DNA from: Pirellulaceae bacterium
GTDB taxonomy: Bacteria > Planctomycetota > Planctomycetia > Pirellulales > Pirellulaceae
Assembly: GCA_022448645.1 (NCBI GenBank)
Contig: JAKVBZ010000105.1
Coordinates: forward strand, 1 to 15,650
Reading direction: 5' to 3'
Length of the DNA: 15,650 nucleotides
In this document: in pieces, positions 7,771 to 15,600 of the stretch
Position numbering within the stretch: position 1 is the first letter of the stretch
Layout: each line of letters begins with the position of its first letter
The notes under the pieces: model-generated
The model's database searches: none
Told to the model about the DNA's origin: nothing
What the model saw: only the letters and a program-made list of their open reading frames with translations
Position numbers and translations under genes: made by a program

Positions 7771-8357
7771 TGCAAGATCGAGAACGTTCGTCCCCAGAAT
7801 TGGACGCTTTGGTTCGTTTGTTCTATCCAGACGTGAAAACGCTTGGAAACTTCAAACAACTCAAGGGGATAGAGCTCCCCAATACCGAAAGAGCACTCCT
7901 CGATCACGACCAACACATGACGTTGACGGTTGAAGCACACCATGGTTCGTGTGTTGACCTGCAAGTACTAGAAGCCAACGAAACCGATACTCATTACGCA
8001 CGAAAAATCGTCTTGAGGCGGCAATCGGACAATGAGATTGTCCAGTTTGGTCTGGTGCGACTCCACCTGCAATCTTTAGAGGCCAAGGTGAGAGACGCCA
8101 TTCAGTGTCGCAAAACTCCGTTGGGCCGCATCCTGATCCAGGAAAACGTGCTACGAACACTACGTTTGCTGGGCTTGTGGCGAATCATGCCGAACAAGGA
8201 GCTGCAAGGGTTCTTCTCCCTGCCCGAGCAAACCCCCAGCTTTGGTCGCACAGCGCTCATCTACTGCGATACGGTTCCCGCAGTCGAACTCCTTGAGATC
8301 GTACGACCTCCATCTTCGTATCTGGGTTCGGCCCACCCACCGGTCACACAACCCTGA
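7767..8357 (+). CDS. Chorismate lyase-like (UbiC/DUF98 fold) protein
   Basis: This 196-residue protein resembles chorismate pyruvate-lyase, which makes 4-hydroxybenzoate from chorismate. Matches to the E. coli UbiC pattern as I recall it are YARKIVL (R79, aligned to the Arg of WARTVVP), TPLGRILI (117-124, aligned to TPLGRYLF) and LLEIVRP (E177, aligned to the catalytic Glu of TELFLP). All three landmarks are in the same order and at similar spacing. Overall identity elsewhere looks low, so it may be a relative with another substrate or a non-enzymatic binding protein. The start ATG overlaps the stop of the preceding gene (ATGA), with a second ATG directly after. No Shine-Dalgarno site is present, so translation is probably coupled. 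It is the last gene of the cyclase-synthase operon, which suggests an aromatic head group for the isoprenoid. The fold call is moderate; the activity is inferred. Confidence 0.68.
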   Translation: MMQDRERSSPELDALVRLFYPDVKTLGNFKQLKGIELPNTERALLDHDQHMTLTVEAHHGSCVDLQVLEANETDTHYARKIVLRRQSDNEIVQFGLVRLHLQSLEAKVRDAIQCRKTPLGRILIQENVLRTLRLLGLWRIMPNKELQGFFSLPEQTPSFGRTALIYCDTVPAVELLEIVRPPSSYLGSAHPPVTQP

Positions 8358-8364
8358 CATCGTT

Positions 8365-8616
8365 TCACGTAAACTCTGGGAGATTCACGTCAGTCGTCTC
8401 TTTGGAGGGGATCTGCGGAAACAGGTTGCGACAACGGAAAACCCATGTGGACCACAGGACCAGCGAAAACGTATTGACCGAAACCAAAAACGGCTCTCTT
8501 GCTTCCGTTTGTTGTTCCCGGAGGCTGTAAAGGCCGACCGCCACCCACTTCTCCAGCCACTCGAATGACTTCATGCGCGATGCACTGTGGCGACAAGATG
8601 AATTTTCACTGTACAT
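8365..8616 (-). CDS. Possible small protein, unrecognised
   Basis: This 83-residue reading frame fills almost the whole gap between two convergent genes. Its ATG overlaps the end of the glycosidase-like gene upstream by 11 bases, as a coupled gene would. The sequence has protein-like composition: a charged segment with KSFEWLEKW and REQQTEARE, then a hydrophobic stretch, FLVSVNTFSLVLWSTWVF (about 45-62), that could be a membrane segment. I recognise no family and see no Shine-Dalgarno site. It might be the third gene of the symporter operon or chance reading frame; an inner Met at residue 15 is another possible start. Confidence 0.3.
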   Translation of the reverse strand: MYSENSSCRHSASRMKSFEWLEKWVAVGLYSLREQQTEAREPFLVSVNTFSLVLWSTWVFRCRNLFPQIPSKETTDVNLPEFT

Positions 8617-10213
8617 TCGGGTAACGGCTGACCGGCCCCATAGGAACCACGTTGTATGTGATTTCCACTCGCACGGTGTATAACGTCAATTGCGGCCGCA
8701 CGTCTGTGGGACGGGACAGCAGCGTCAGATTCAATTCATTGACGCCGGTTTGGAACCAATCGCCATGGGTCAGATCGAAACTGGCTTCTAAATCTCCGTG
8801 CATCCCGTTCCAATTGAACGCGTATTGCTGGCTCACGTCCCATTGGGCAAGATCCAGTGGCACGTCTTTTCCATTGATGCGTAGCTTTAGAGATTCGTAA
8901 CTCGTGAGATTTAACAGGTCAAGCCGCATGACGATTTTTGCTAAAACTCGGTCGCGGCGTGCGGAAAGAAGGTCATCGGAGATGGGAACTTGTACGGTGA
9001 CCCCAGGCCCGTCCGGTTCCACTGGCACTTCCACAGGGAGCTGACGCGGGTGCCAGGTTTCATAAGGCATGTCGAAGAATCTCGACTGATACTGCAGTCC
9101 GATGCCAGCGATCATATAAAGCTTGTCCTTGCGGGCAAGGGTCGCTGGGTCACCACATTCTGAAAGTAGCGCAAAATCCTCAGCGCGGTTCGCAACCTGT
9201 TGGTTGTGAAAGTTGAACAGGCTGATGCCGTCGACACCTTGATGCCACGCGTTGAGTACTGCCGCCCGGACAGCTTCTCGAGGTGGAGGTCGGAAACGGC
9301 CGGGCCCCACACCTTCCGTGACACTGGCATAGATCTTGACGTCGGTATTCTGGGAGAGCTGCACAAAGGAATCAAAGGGAAGTTCACAGCTCGTATCATA
9401 ATAAACCGAGGGCGTTAGTGACGTGATGATGCCCTCCTTGATCCAAGTATCCACTTCGAGCCCCGATTGGCGGCACACTTCGAGGGTACCGGGTACGCGG
9501 GCCCCAAAACCAAATGGACGTCCGCGCTCCTGGCCAATTTGGTCGAGTAATTCACGGATTTCCCTCATATATTCCGTCATGATGTCACCCGCCCGAAACA
9601 CATCAGCCTTGGTAAAGCTGTGACCATTGTCGCGCGTAAAGTCCCATTCGAACCCGTCTATGTCGTAACGTCGACAAAGCTCCGCAATCAATTCTTTTCG
9701 GTGTGCGCGTACCTCCGGCAGAGCATAATTCAGGTGGCGGCAGGGAGGCACCTCGCCGTCCGGACCAGGTGGGTGCAACTTAGCGGCACATCTCTCACCG
9801 ACGAAGAACTCTGGATGGTCGACGCCGAATCGACTACGAGGTGCATAGTCACTGCCATGGCCATCGTTGATCCGCATCGAGCCCCAGAACGATTTGCCTT
9901 GCTGGTGTATTCTGTCGATGACCACCGACCACGGATCCTTCTCCATTTCCAGCAATGCCGATCGATTGTGCATGCGCCGCCAAATGTGACAGCTATCTAG
10001 TTTGTCGGGAAGCACAGGCTGAGCGGCCTCCATGTCGCAGCGAAACATGGGAACGGCGTCGCCCGGCGTGAACATGTGGTGAATGATACCGTCCACTTGG
10101 GTACCCTTTACCGCACCGACGATCTCATCTTCGAACTGCTCGATAGAAATTGGTGGCGCTACGCACCTCAGGAACGAGCCATCGATATAACGGAAGAAAC
10201 GCGGCAAGGGCAT
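8606..10213 (-). CDS. Cytoplasmic TIM-barrel glycoside hydrolase-like protein
   Basis: This is likely a carbohydrate-active enzyme, related to the GH10-like/DUF187 group of barrel hydrolases. The first 370 residues alternate like a TIM barrel. DGFEWDFTR (176-184) sits where such families carry an acidic strand end, so E179 or D181 are candidate catalytic residues. Other strand-like segments are VDGIIHHMFTP (40-50), SFWGSMRIND and GVDGISLFNFHNQQ. The last 130 residues look like a beta-sandwich (LRINGKDVPLDL, GVNELNLTLLSR). There is no signal peptide, so it should act in the cytoplasm. The start ATG has AAGGA 7 bases upstream, lying inside the end of the symporter gene. The 3-base gap to that gene implies co-transcription and suggests that it acts on the imported solute. 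The substrate is not determinable and the exact family is uncertain. Confidence 0.65.
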   Translation of the reverse strand: MPLPRFFRYIDGSFLRCVAPPISIEQFEDEIVGAVKGTQVDGIIHHMFTPGDAVPMFRCDMEAAQPVLPDKLDSCHIWRRMHNRSALLEMEKDPWSVVIDRIHQQGKSFWGSMRINDGHGSDYAPRSRFGVDHPEFFVGERCAAKLHPPGPDGEVPPCRHLNYALPEVRAHRKELIAELCRRYDIDGFEWDFTRDNGHSFTKADVFRAGDIMTEYMREIRELLDQIGQERGRPFGFGARVPGTLEVCRQSGLEVDTWIKEGIITSLTPSVYYDTSCELPFDSFVQLSQNTDVKIYASVTEGVGPGRFRPPPREAVRAAVLNAWHQGVDGISLFNFHNQQVANRAEDFALLSECGDPATLARKDKLYMIAGIGLQYQSRFFDMPYETWHPRQLPVEVPVEPDGPGVTVQVPISDDLLSARRDRVLAKIVMRLDLLNLTSYESLKLRINGKDVPLDLAQWDVSQQYAFNWNGMHGDLEASFDLTHGDWFQTGVNELNLTLLSRPTDVRPQLTLYTVRVEITYNVVPMGPVSRYPNVQ

Positions 10214-10216
10214 GTT

Positions 10217-11779
10217 TTAATCCTTGTAAATCTCATCCAGTACCTCTGAGGAGGGTGGCGCAAAGAGATAGCTCGCTGCATAACCTACGGCCACGTTTAC
10301 CACCATAGCCAAGCCAGCAATCCACATCCAGTTAATCCACGGCAATGGCGCATCGACCATGCCAGGAACGCCATTAAAAACAAAGGCAAAGATCATTCCG
10401 GCAATAGCTCCGAGCACCGCACCGCCAGTATTCGTCCGCTTCGATATCACGCCTAACAGAAAGAAAGACGGAATCGTGGCGATAATCACATTATTGAACT
10501 TACGAATTTTCTCCAGGGCAGTCTCGGTTTGTGCTTCCAGTTGCCACAGTGCGAAACCAGCAACGAGTACTCCAAACACAAAAGTCAGGAGTTTGGCCGT
10601 CCGTACCAGCGACTCCTCTGAGGCATCTTTCCAAAGAAATCGCTGCACAAAATCGTTAACCGTCACACTCCCCATTGAATTAATGGCCGTATCCATTGTC
10701 GACATAAGGGCCGCCAGCACACCCGCCATGATGAGACTTCGAAAAACACTTGGTAGGTGATTCACCACAAAATGCGGCAAGACTTCGTCATGCTGAATAT
10801 TCACTTTGAGCTCCGGTTGCTGAGCGTAGTAAGCGACAAATCCCCAAGCTGTGGGCACCGCAACACAGGTAAACAGAATCATAGCCACCTGGCTCCCAAT
10901 CATCGCTTTCAACATCTCGCGCCGTGACCGGGTAGCGTGCAATCTTTGCACCTCCCACTGACTGGCGCCCCACGAAATTTTGTCGAAGATTCGATAAAAC
11001 AGCACCACCCAAATCGTGGCTTCCACGTTGGGATCCAACTCGAAAGAGATCAGTTTTGTATGCGGATGGCCTGTTTCCTGAGAAATGGTGGTGGAAGCGA
11101 TACGCCACATTTCGAACGGCTGCCAGTCGAACAGATGCAATAGCGTTAGCAGGATTGCCGCGTAGCCGACCATAAATACCACAAACTGCACCACGTCGGT
11201 CCAGATGACGGCTCGCACTCCACCCAGCACGGTATAGGACGTTCCGAGAACAGCAATGACCAGGATGCACCACTGTGCATCAAAACCTGTTACAGTCTGA
11301 AACCCCATTCCTGCGGTACTCAACGCCGTTCCGACCCAGATGGTCGTGAGGAATAAAAAGAGAATGGCTCCTACGGTACGGATCCACGGTTGGAAACGAA
11401 TCTCCAGATATTCGTAAATTGAGAATACGCGTAATCGACTCCATAGCGGCAACCAGATCACAGCTGCCAGTGGAATGAACGCCAAGTTCAACAGGTCAGG
11501 CACCAGGTTATTGCGACTGTCTTTTAAGAAAACCCAACCCGGCACTGAAAGATAACTGATGGGGCTAAGACTTGAAGCCAGCAAAGAAATACTCACAGCC
11601 CACCAGGGAAGTGCACCTCCACCATGAAAGTACTCCTTACGCGAATTTTGCCGACGCGCAAAACAAGCGCCCAATGCAACAATCGCCAACAAATAAATGA
11701 CGATCACGGAGTAGTCGACAAAATTGAATGTTTGCATATCAAACTGAGCCAAAGACACTAACGCACTCTCAGGCGTCAA
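10217..11779 (-). CDS. Sodium/solute symporter, SSS family
   Basis: This is an inner-membrane sodium-coupled importer of the SSS (SGLT/PutP-like) family, 520 residues, with about 13 hydrophobic segments. Family landmarks are GGALPWWAVSISLLASSLSP (54-73), SIYEYLEIRF (120-129), ISWGASQWEVQRL (278-290) and AGVLAALMSTMDTAINS (352-368). The last contains the S/T and Asp residues of the sodium site region. The solute is unknown; linkage to a glycosidase-like gene 3 bases downstream points to a sugar or sugar acid. The start is uncertain: TTG at 11779 gives the longest form, while an ATG at 11737 (MQTFNF) begins just before the first membrane segment. Neither has a clear Shine-Dalgarno site. The gene is divergent from a secreted glycosidase-like gene across a 506-base region. 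The family is secure. Confidence 0.9.
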   Translation of the reverse strand: MTPESALVSLAQFDMQTFNFVDYSVIVIYLLAIVALGACFARRQNSRKEYFHGGGALPWWAVSISLLASSLSPISYLSVPGWVFLKDSRNNLVPDLLNLAFIPLAAVIWLPLWSRLRVFSIYEYLEIRFQPWIRTVGAILFLFLTTIWVGTALSTAGMGFQTVTGFDAQWCILVIAVLGTSYTVLGGVRAVIWTDVVQFVVFMVGYAAILLTLLHLFDWQPFEMWRIASTTISQETGHPHTKLISFELDPNVEATIWVVLFYRIFDKISWGASQWEVQRLHATRSRREMLKAMIGSQVAMILFTCVAVPTAWGFVAYYAQQPELKVNIQHDEVLPHFVVNHLPSVFRSLIMAGVLAALMSTMDTAINSMGSVTVNDFVQRFLWKDASEESLVRTAKLLTFVFGVLVAGFALWQLEAQTETALEKIRKFNNVIIATIPSFFLLGVISKRTNTGGAVLGAIAGMIFAFVFNGVPGMVDAPLPWINWMWIAGLAMVVNVAVGYAASYLFAPPSSEVLDEIYKD

Positions 11780-12180
11780 ATCAGCTTCAATGAAGCCTCA
11801 GCAGACAATAACACATGTTAATCTATTCTTGTCGCGGGAGGGTGAGCGTTAGATTGGACTCACACTCATACCTACGCAAATCGGACCGTTAACACATTTC
11901 CTATTCCACCCTCTGTACGGCACTGTAGGCAGAAAATCCTTTCCGATTAACCTTTTGCGGACCGTTTCCCACCGTTGACCCACCACTTTTATCGTAAAAA
12001 TGTAAATGGATGTTTAGCCACTGTCGAGATCGTGCCATCTTCCATGCAATGAATCTGGCCGTCTAGGACGATTGCCGTGAACCGGCACAAGGCTGTTATT
12101 TTGGGTCAGCGGTCGCTTTGTGGAAACCTTAAAGAAAACGGTATCACAACACACGCCAGTTCGAACTCACTTCCGGATGG

Positions 12181-12186
12181 TATACT
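12181..12186 (+). promoter_or_regulatory. Candidate -10 box
   Basis: TATACT matches the TATAAT consensus in 5 of 6 bases and lies 99 bases before the start codon of the secreted propeller protein. The best upstream -35 (TTCGAA at 12160-12165) is poor and only 15 bases away, so the promoter call is weak. Confidence 0.3.
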
Positions 12187-12200
12187 GGTCATGTTAAAAT

Positions 12201-12234
12201 CTACCCCATTCCAATACCCCCATAGCTGGGGTAG
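12201..12234. repeat. Leader inverted repeat with alternative pairing
   Basis: CTACCCCA (12201-12208) and TGGGGTAG (12227-12234) are exact reverse complements over 8 bases, separated by 18. A second copy of the left core, TACCCC (12215-12220), can pair instead with GGGGTA (12228-12233) over a 7-base loop. The right arm thus has two mutually exclusive partners. It is about 50 bases before the start codon, downstream of the candidate -10. It may be an operator with half-sites or a leader hairpin switch. Confidence 0.4.
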
Positions 12235-12285
12235 AACCGCCCGGCTGGCCGCGTCCACTTTCAATTTTTGACATGAAGGACACAC

Positions 12286-13860
12286 ATGTTTGTCGAAATC
12301 CCTCGATCCGCTAGCCAATGGTGGCTGCGCTGCGGCAAGTTAGTATCGCTCTTGCTGCTGCTTACCGGAGAGTCATTAGGCGTGGCCTCAGCGGCGTCTC
12401 CTATTGATATTGGTTCACGAAAACAATTATTCGTCGACGACTATCTCATTGAATCGAGCGATGGAATCAAGCTCGTGATGCACTCGCCACAAAGGGACGG
12501 CCGCGTGCTGGTCACCAACGACCAACCGTGGGAGACCCATCCTAGAATGTACATCAACGCCTACTGCAGCATCTTAAAAGACAACGGTATCGTCCGACTG
12601 TGGTACGATTTGTGGGAACGCGACGAAAACTGGAATGGCAAGCATGGCCGCGAGGGATACGCAGAGTCGAAAGATGGGTTGGTTTTCACCAAGCCCCTAC
12701 AACACCAGTACGATGTCAACGGTTCGAGGGCTAACAACATTGTGCTTCCTGGAAGTATCGGCGGTACCGCGGTATGGATCGACGATGGCGCACCCCAGGA
12801 ACATCGCTACAAGACCCAAGCCAAAATTTATCCCAGCGGCGAATTCCACATGCACAGTTCGCCGGATGGGCTGCGTTGGAAGTTATTCGCACGCCCCGAC
12901 ACAGGATCCGGCGACGTCGACTCGCAAAGTATTATCTTTTGGGATCGACACATCGAGCGATACGCGCTTTACACAAGATTTTGGAAATCACATCGCCACA
13001 AAACCGCTCCCAAGCCGGAAGATCACCGCACCGTGCGGCGGCTCGAATCGGACGATTTATTGCGTTGGGACAATCAAGTCGTTGTCATGCAGCCCGACGA
13101 AGTTGACGTCGCCAGACACTCCACGCCAGCAACTCCCCCCGGAAAACCATCCATTGACTACTACGGAGCCTGCGTTTTCCCCTATGGCGACCAAAGGCTG
13201 TACATCATGTTGGCACAAGCATACTGGCATTGGATTCCACGCAAGCCGCGGGAGCTGGACCTTGGTCCTTCGGGTGGGCCGGCGGCCATCGACGTGCGGT
13301 TGGGGATTAGTCGCGATGGGATTCATTTCGACCTGGCCGGCAACCGAGCACCGTTCATGGCACTTGGTCCAGAGGGTGGATTTGATTCAAAATCCGTCTG
13401 GGTCATTCCGAATCCGATACGTATGGGGGATGAATTATGGATCTATTACCGTGGAACCAATCGCGATCACGACGATATCGTCGACCCACATTCTAGCGGC
13501 AAGGTGCTATCTGGCATTGGCCGAGCCGTCTTGCGACTGGACGGTTTTGTTTCCGCTAATGCCGACCACACCGGAGGTGAGATTGTGACACCACCCATTA
13601 CGTTTCAGGGCGATAGGCTGGAATTGAACGTTGATACCAGCGGCGGAGGATCCGTTCATGTCGAACTGCTGAACGAGCAAGGCGGACTGATTCCTGGTTT
13701 TTCACGAGAAGAAGCGATCACCGTCAACGGCAATTCCGTTCGCAAGCTGGTGCGTTGGAACGGCGTTGACTCGGATGTCAGTCCGTTGTCTGGAAGGCCG
13801 ATTAAGATTCGATTTATCCTGCACGAATGCCACCTGTATGCATTTCAGTTCGTAAAGTAA
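12286..13860 (+). CDS. Secreted beta-propeller glycosidase-like protein (GH32/GH43 superfamily look)
   Basis: This 524-residue protein has a signal peptide: basic/aromatic start, hydrophobic core LVSLLLLLTGESLGVASA (19-36), probable cleavage near A36-A37. It is therefore exported to the periplasm or outside. Directly after is LFVDDYLIES (48-57), a segment I associate with large secreted planctomycete families. The body has repeated strand and W/Y-rich motifs (VRLWYDLW, AESKDGLVF, HSSPDGLRWKLF, LGISRDGIHFDL, ELWIYYRGTNRD) that resemble blades of the five-bladed propeller of GH32/GH43-type proteins. The last 110 residues look like a beta-sandwich. I cannot place a catalytic triad with confidence, so it may bind rather than cleave glycans. 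The start has AAGGA 5 bases upstream. It is divergent from the symporter operon and convergent with the GH32 gene, fitting a glycan-use locus. Export is firm, the fold likely, the activity unknown. Confidence 0.72.
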   Translation: MFVEIPRSASQWWLRCGKLVSLLLLLTGESLGVASAASPIDIGSRKQLFVDDYLIESSDGIKLVMHSPQRDGRVLVTNDQPWETHPRMYINAYCSILKDNGIVRLWYDLWERDENWNGKHGREGYAESKDGLVFTKPLQHQYDVNGSRANNIVLPGSIGGTAVWIDDGAPQEHRYKTQAKIYPSGEFHMHSSPDGLRWKLFARPDTGSGDVDSQSIIFWDRHIERYALYTRFWKSHRHKTAPKPEDHRTVRRLESDDLLRWDNQVVVMQPDEVDVARHSTPATPPGKPSIDYYGACVFPYGDQRLYIMLAQAYWHWIPRKPRELDLGPSGGPAAIDVRLGISRDGIHFDLAGNRAPFMALGPEGGFDSKSVWVIPNPIRMGDELWIYYRGTNRDHDDIVDPHSSGKVLSGIGRAVLRLDGFVSANADHTGGEIVTPPITFQGDRLELNVDTSGGGSVHVELLNEQGGLIPGFSREEAITVNGNSVRKLVRWNGVDSDVSPLSGRPIKIRFILHECHLYAFQFVK

Positions 13861-13980
13861 CCATTCCTTGTGTTTACTCGCTCCAATCAGGTTCACGATC
13901 GCCACAACACGGTGAAATCTGGGACGCGCATGAACCGCAAGCAATCGATACATTCCGGAAACGAAAACACATACAGTCTC

Positions 13981-15600
13981 TTAATAGATACTCCGCATCT
14001 GCCATGCATCGAGCGACATTAACTGCGATGGTCGTCCCTGCGCCCGCAGCGACACACCCAGGCTATCAGAGCGGCCCGGATAAACACGCACGGCAATACA
14101 TTGTTTTCCGTTGGCAAACACCTCAACGACGCTTTTGTCGATAAAAACCCTCAGCTCTAACACCTCGTCTTTTCCTAGATCAATCGGAGCCGTTTCTGGA
14201 GCGCGCACATCCACCGTGGAAAGGTGGCTTGAATAAGTAGAATCCACAGTAATGAGGCTTTGGCGTTGATAACCTCGGTGCTTGAAAAATACGATCCGAG
14301 TGAATTCTTCTCGATTTGGTGATCGCAAAACATTCAATTCCACAACCGAAGCGCTTTTGGAATCGAACCTGGCGATGATTTCCATCGAATTTCCGCGAAT
14401 ATCGTCAAGGACGATTTCCTCATTGGCCGGAAGCTCCATCCCCCCGATTTGGCGATGGTCGTAGCGCAGTGATTCAATGTCGCCAGCAGGTTCAATTCTC
14501 AATTCGCCATGATCAGTCAAAAACAAACGACGTGGCAGGGTCATCAGATCACTCCACTTTTTGCTGTAGGTGGCGGGATTCATATTGAGGATCGTGATGA
14601 CGCCTCCTTTCCCATCCGGTGTTGCTGTCGGAGCGTGGACGCCACCAGGTTCGGTCGCTCCAAAGTTGAACAAGCCGTGTGAGGTTACGTCGAACTTACG
14701 ACGTGCACGGTCGTAATCACCCAAAAGATACTGTCCGCCGCTGATGTGACTGAAGAATAACAAGATATGTCGATTTCCAATCGGCCAGAAATAGGGACAG
14801 GCGCCATCGTCGCCAATCATTGTGAACCGGTCGCCCTCAACGAAGGGGTGGAGGTATTTCCAGTGCACGAGATCTGTCGATTGAAAAAGATAATGGGCGC
14901 GCACTGGGGCTTGGCCGGGTCCCGTGTCTTGTGTGCGGCCCGACAGCGCAAAATACTGCCCGTCCTCTTTCCAGATACAAGGATCAAACACGCGGTAAGG
15001 TAGTGCTGAGCCATCAGCATTTTTGATAGGAATCACAGGTTGGCCGGTTAACTTCTCCCAGTTCAAAAGGAGTGGATCACTGGACACGGCAACCATGTTA
15101 CCGACCCGTGTGCCATGGTACATCGCGATGACGCGATCATTTTCCACAAACGTCGACCCCGAGTACGAATGGTATTCCGGTTGGGGGTAAATGGCGTAGG
15201 GCAGATCCCTCCAATGAACTAAATCGGCACTAGTCGCGTGTCCCCAATGCACGCGATCTTCCCCGGGAGGCCGAACTTGATAGAAAAGATGCCAACGATT
15301 TCTCCAGAAACAAAGTCCGTTTGCATCTCCCATGCGGCTTTCCGGATTAACGAAATGGTACATGGGACGGTGCGGATCTTCGGCCAGTTTCCGACGCGAT
15401 TCCACAAATCGTAACATCAATGGATTCGATTTCAGTTGCGTTTTTTGCTCTTCGCGCGTGTTGGCGAAAATGTACCTGGGGACCGTCGATTCGTAGTCTA
15501 CCGGCAGTTCCTCAGCTACGCTGGGGGCCAACAAACCCAGCCCCGCTATTAGCAGAACGATAGCCACACCTTGTCGTAAAACGCAAATAGAACCGGCCAT
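13981..15600 (-). CDS. Secreted GH32-family protein (beta-fructosidase/levanase type) with altered motifs
   Basis: This is expected to act on fructose-containing sugars or glycans outside the cytoplasm. Numbering from the ATG at 15600, residues 1-29 are a signal peptide (VAIVLLIAGLGLLAPSVA). The GH32 nucleophile region, normally NDPNG, is GDANG (91-95, D92), followed by WRNRWHLFYQ. The usual RDP motif is FDP (205-207, D206). The usual ECP acid/base motif reads GACP (266-269), with Ala where Glu is expected and Asp264/Asp265 just before. SHISGGQYLLGDYD follows. The C-terminal sandwich carries the typical DKSVVEVFANG and AVRVYPG. The length of about 539 is normal. A TTG at 15606 is an alternative start; AAAGG lies 5 bases from the TTG and 11 from the ATG. 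It converges on the propeller gene with a 120-base gap holding no clear terminator. Family membership is strong; activity on fructans is uncertain because of the substitutions. Confidence 0.85.
   Translation of the reverse strand: MAGSICVLRQGVAIVLLIAGLGLLAPSVAEELPVDYESTVPRYIFANTREEQKTQLKSNPLMLRFVESRRKLAEDPHRPMYHFVNPESRMGDANGLCFWRNRWHLFYQVRPPGEDRVHWGHATSADLVHWRDLPYAIYPQPEYHSYSGSTFVENDRVIAMYHGTRVGNMVAVSSDPLLLNWEKLTGQPVIPIKNADGSALPYRVFDPCIWKEDGQYFALSGRTQDTGPGQAPVRAHYLFQSTDLVHWKYLHPFVEGDRFTMIGDDGACPYFWPIGNRHILLFFSHISGGQYLLGDYDRARRKFDVTSHGLFNFGATEPGGVHAPTATPDGKGGVITILNMNPATYSKKWSDLMTLPRRLFLTDHGELRIEPAGDIESLRYDHRQIGGMELPANEEIVLDDIRGNSMEIIARFDSKSASVVELNVLRSPNREEFTRIVFFKHRGYQRQSLITVDSTYSSHLSTVDVRAPETAPIDLGKDEVLELRVFIDKSVVEVFANGKQCIAVRVYPGRSDSLGVSLRAQGRPSQLMSLDAWQMRSIY

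Larger units (their letters stand above)
11780..12285. other. Intergenic divergent regulatory region, no gene seen
   Basis: These 506 bases separate the symporter operon (-) from the secreted protein (+). Frames here are short and not protein-like. Visible features are three ACCGTT copies (11885-11890, 11961-11966, 11971-11976), two of them within GGACCGTT; a TATACT hexamer at 12181-12186; a leader inverted repeat (listed separately); and AAGGA at 12276-12280, 5 bases before the downstream ATG. It is long for a promoter gap, so a small RNA or a lost gene is possible, but I see no direct sign of either. Confidence 0.5.

Noticed and set aside
12077..12271. Short reading frame in the divergent intergenic region
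   Set aside because: The translation is not protein-like, overlaps the leader repeat and candidate -10, and has no Shine-Dalgarno site.
12635..13588. Plus-strand reading frame of 317 codons inside the propeller gene
   Set aside because: It is in another frame of a clearly real secreted protein and is rich in Ser, Thr, Pro and Arg without domain features. It is a by-product of the codon bias of the real gene.
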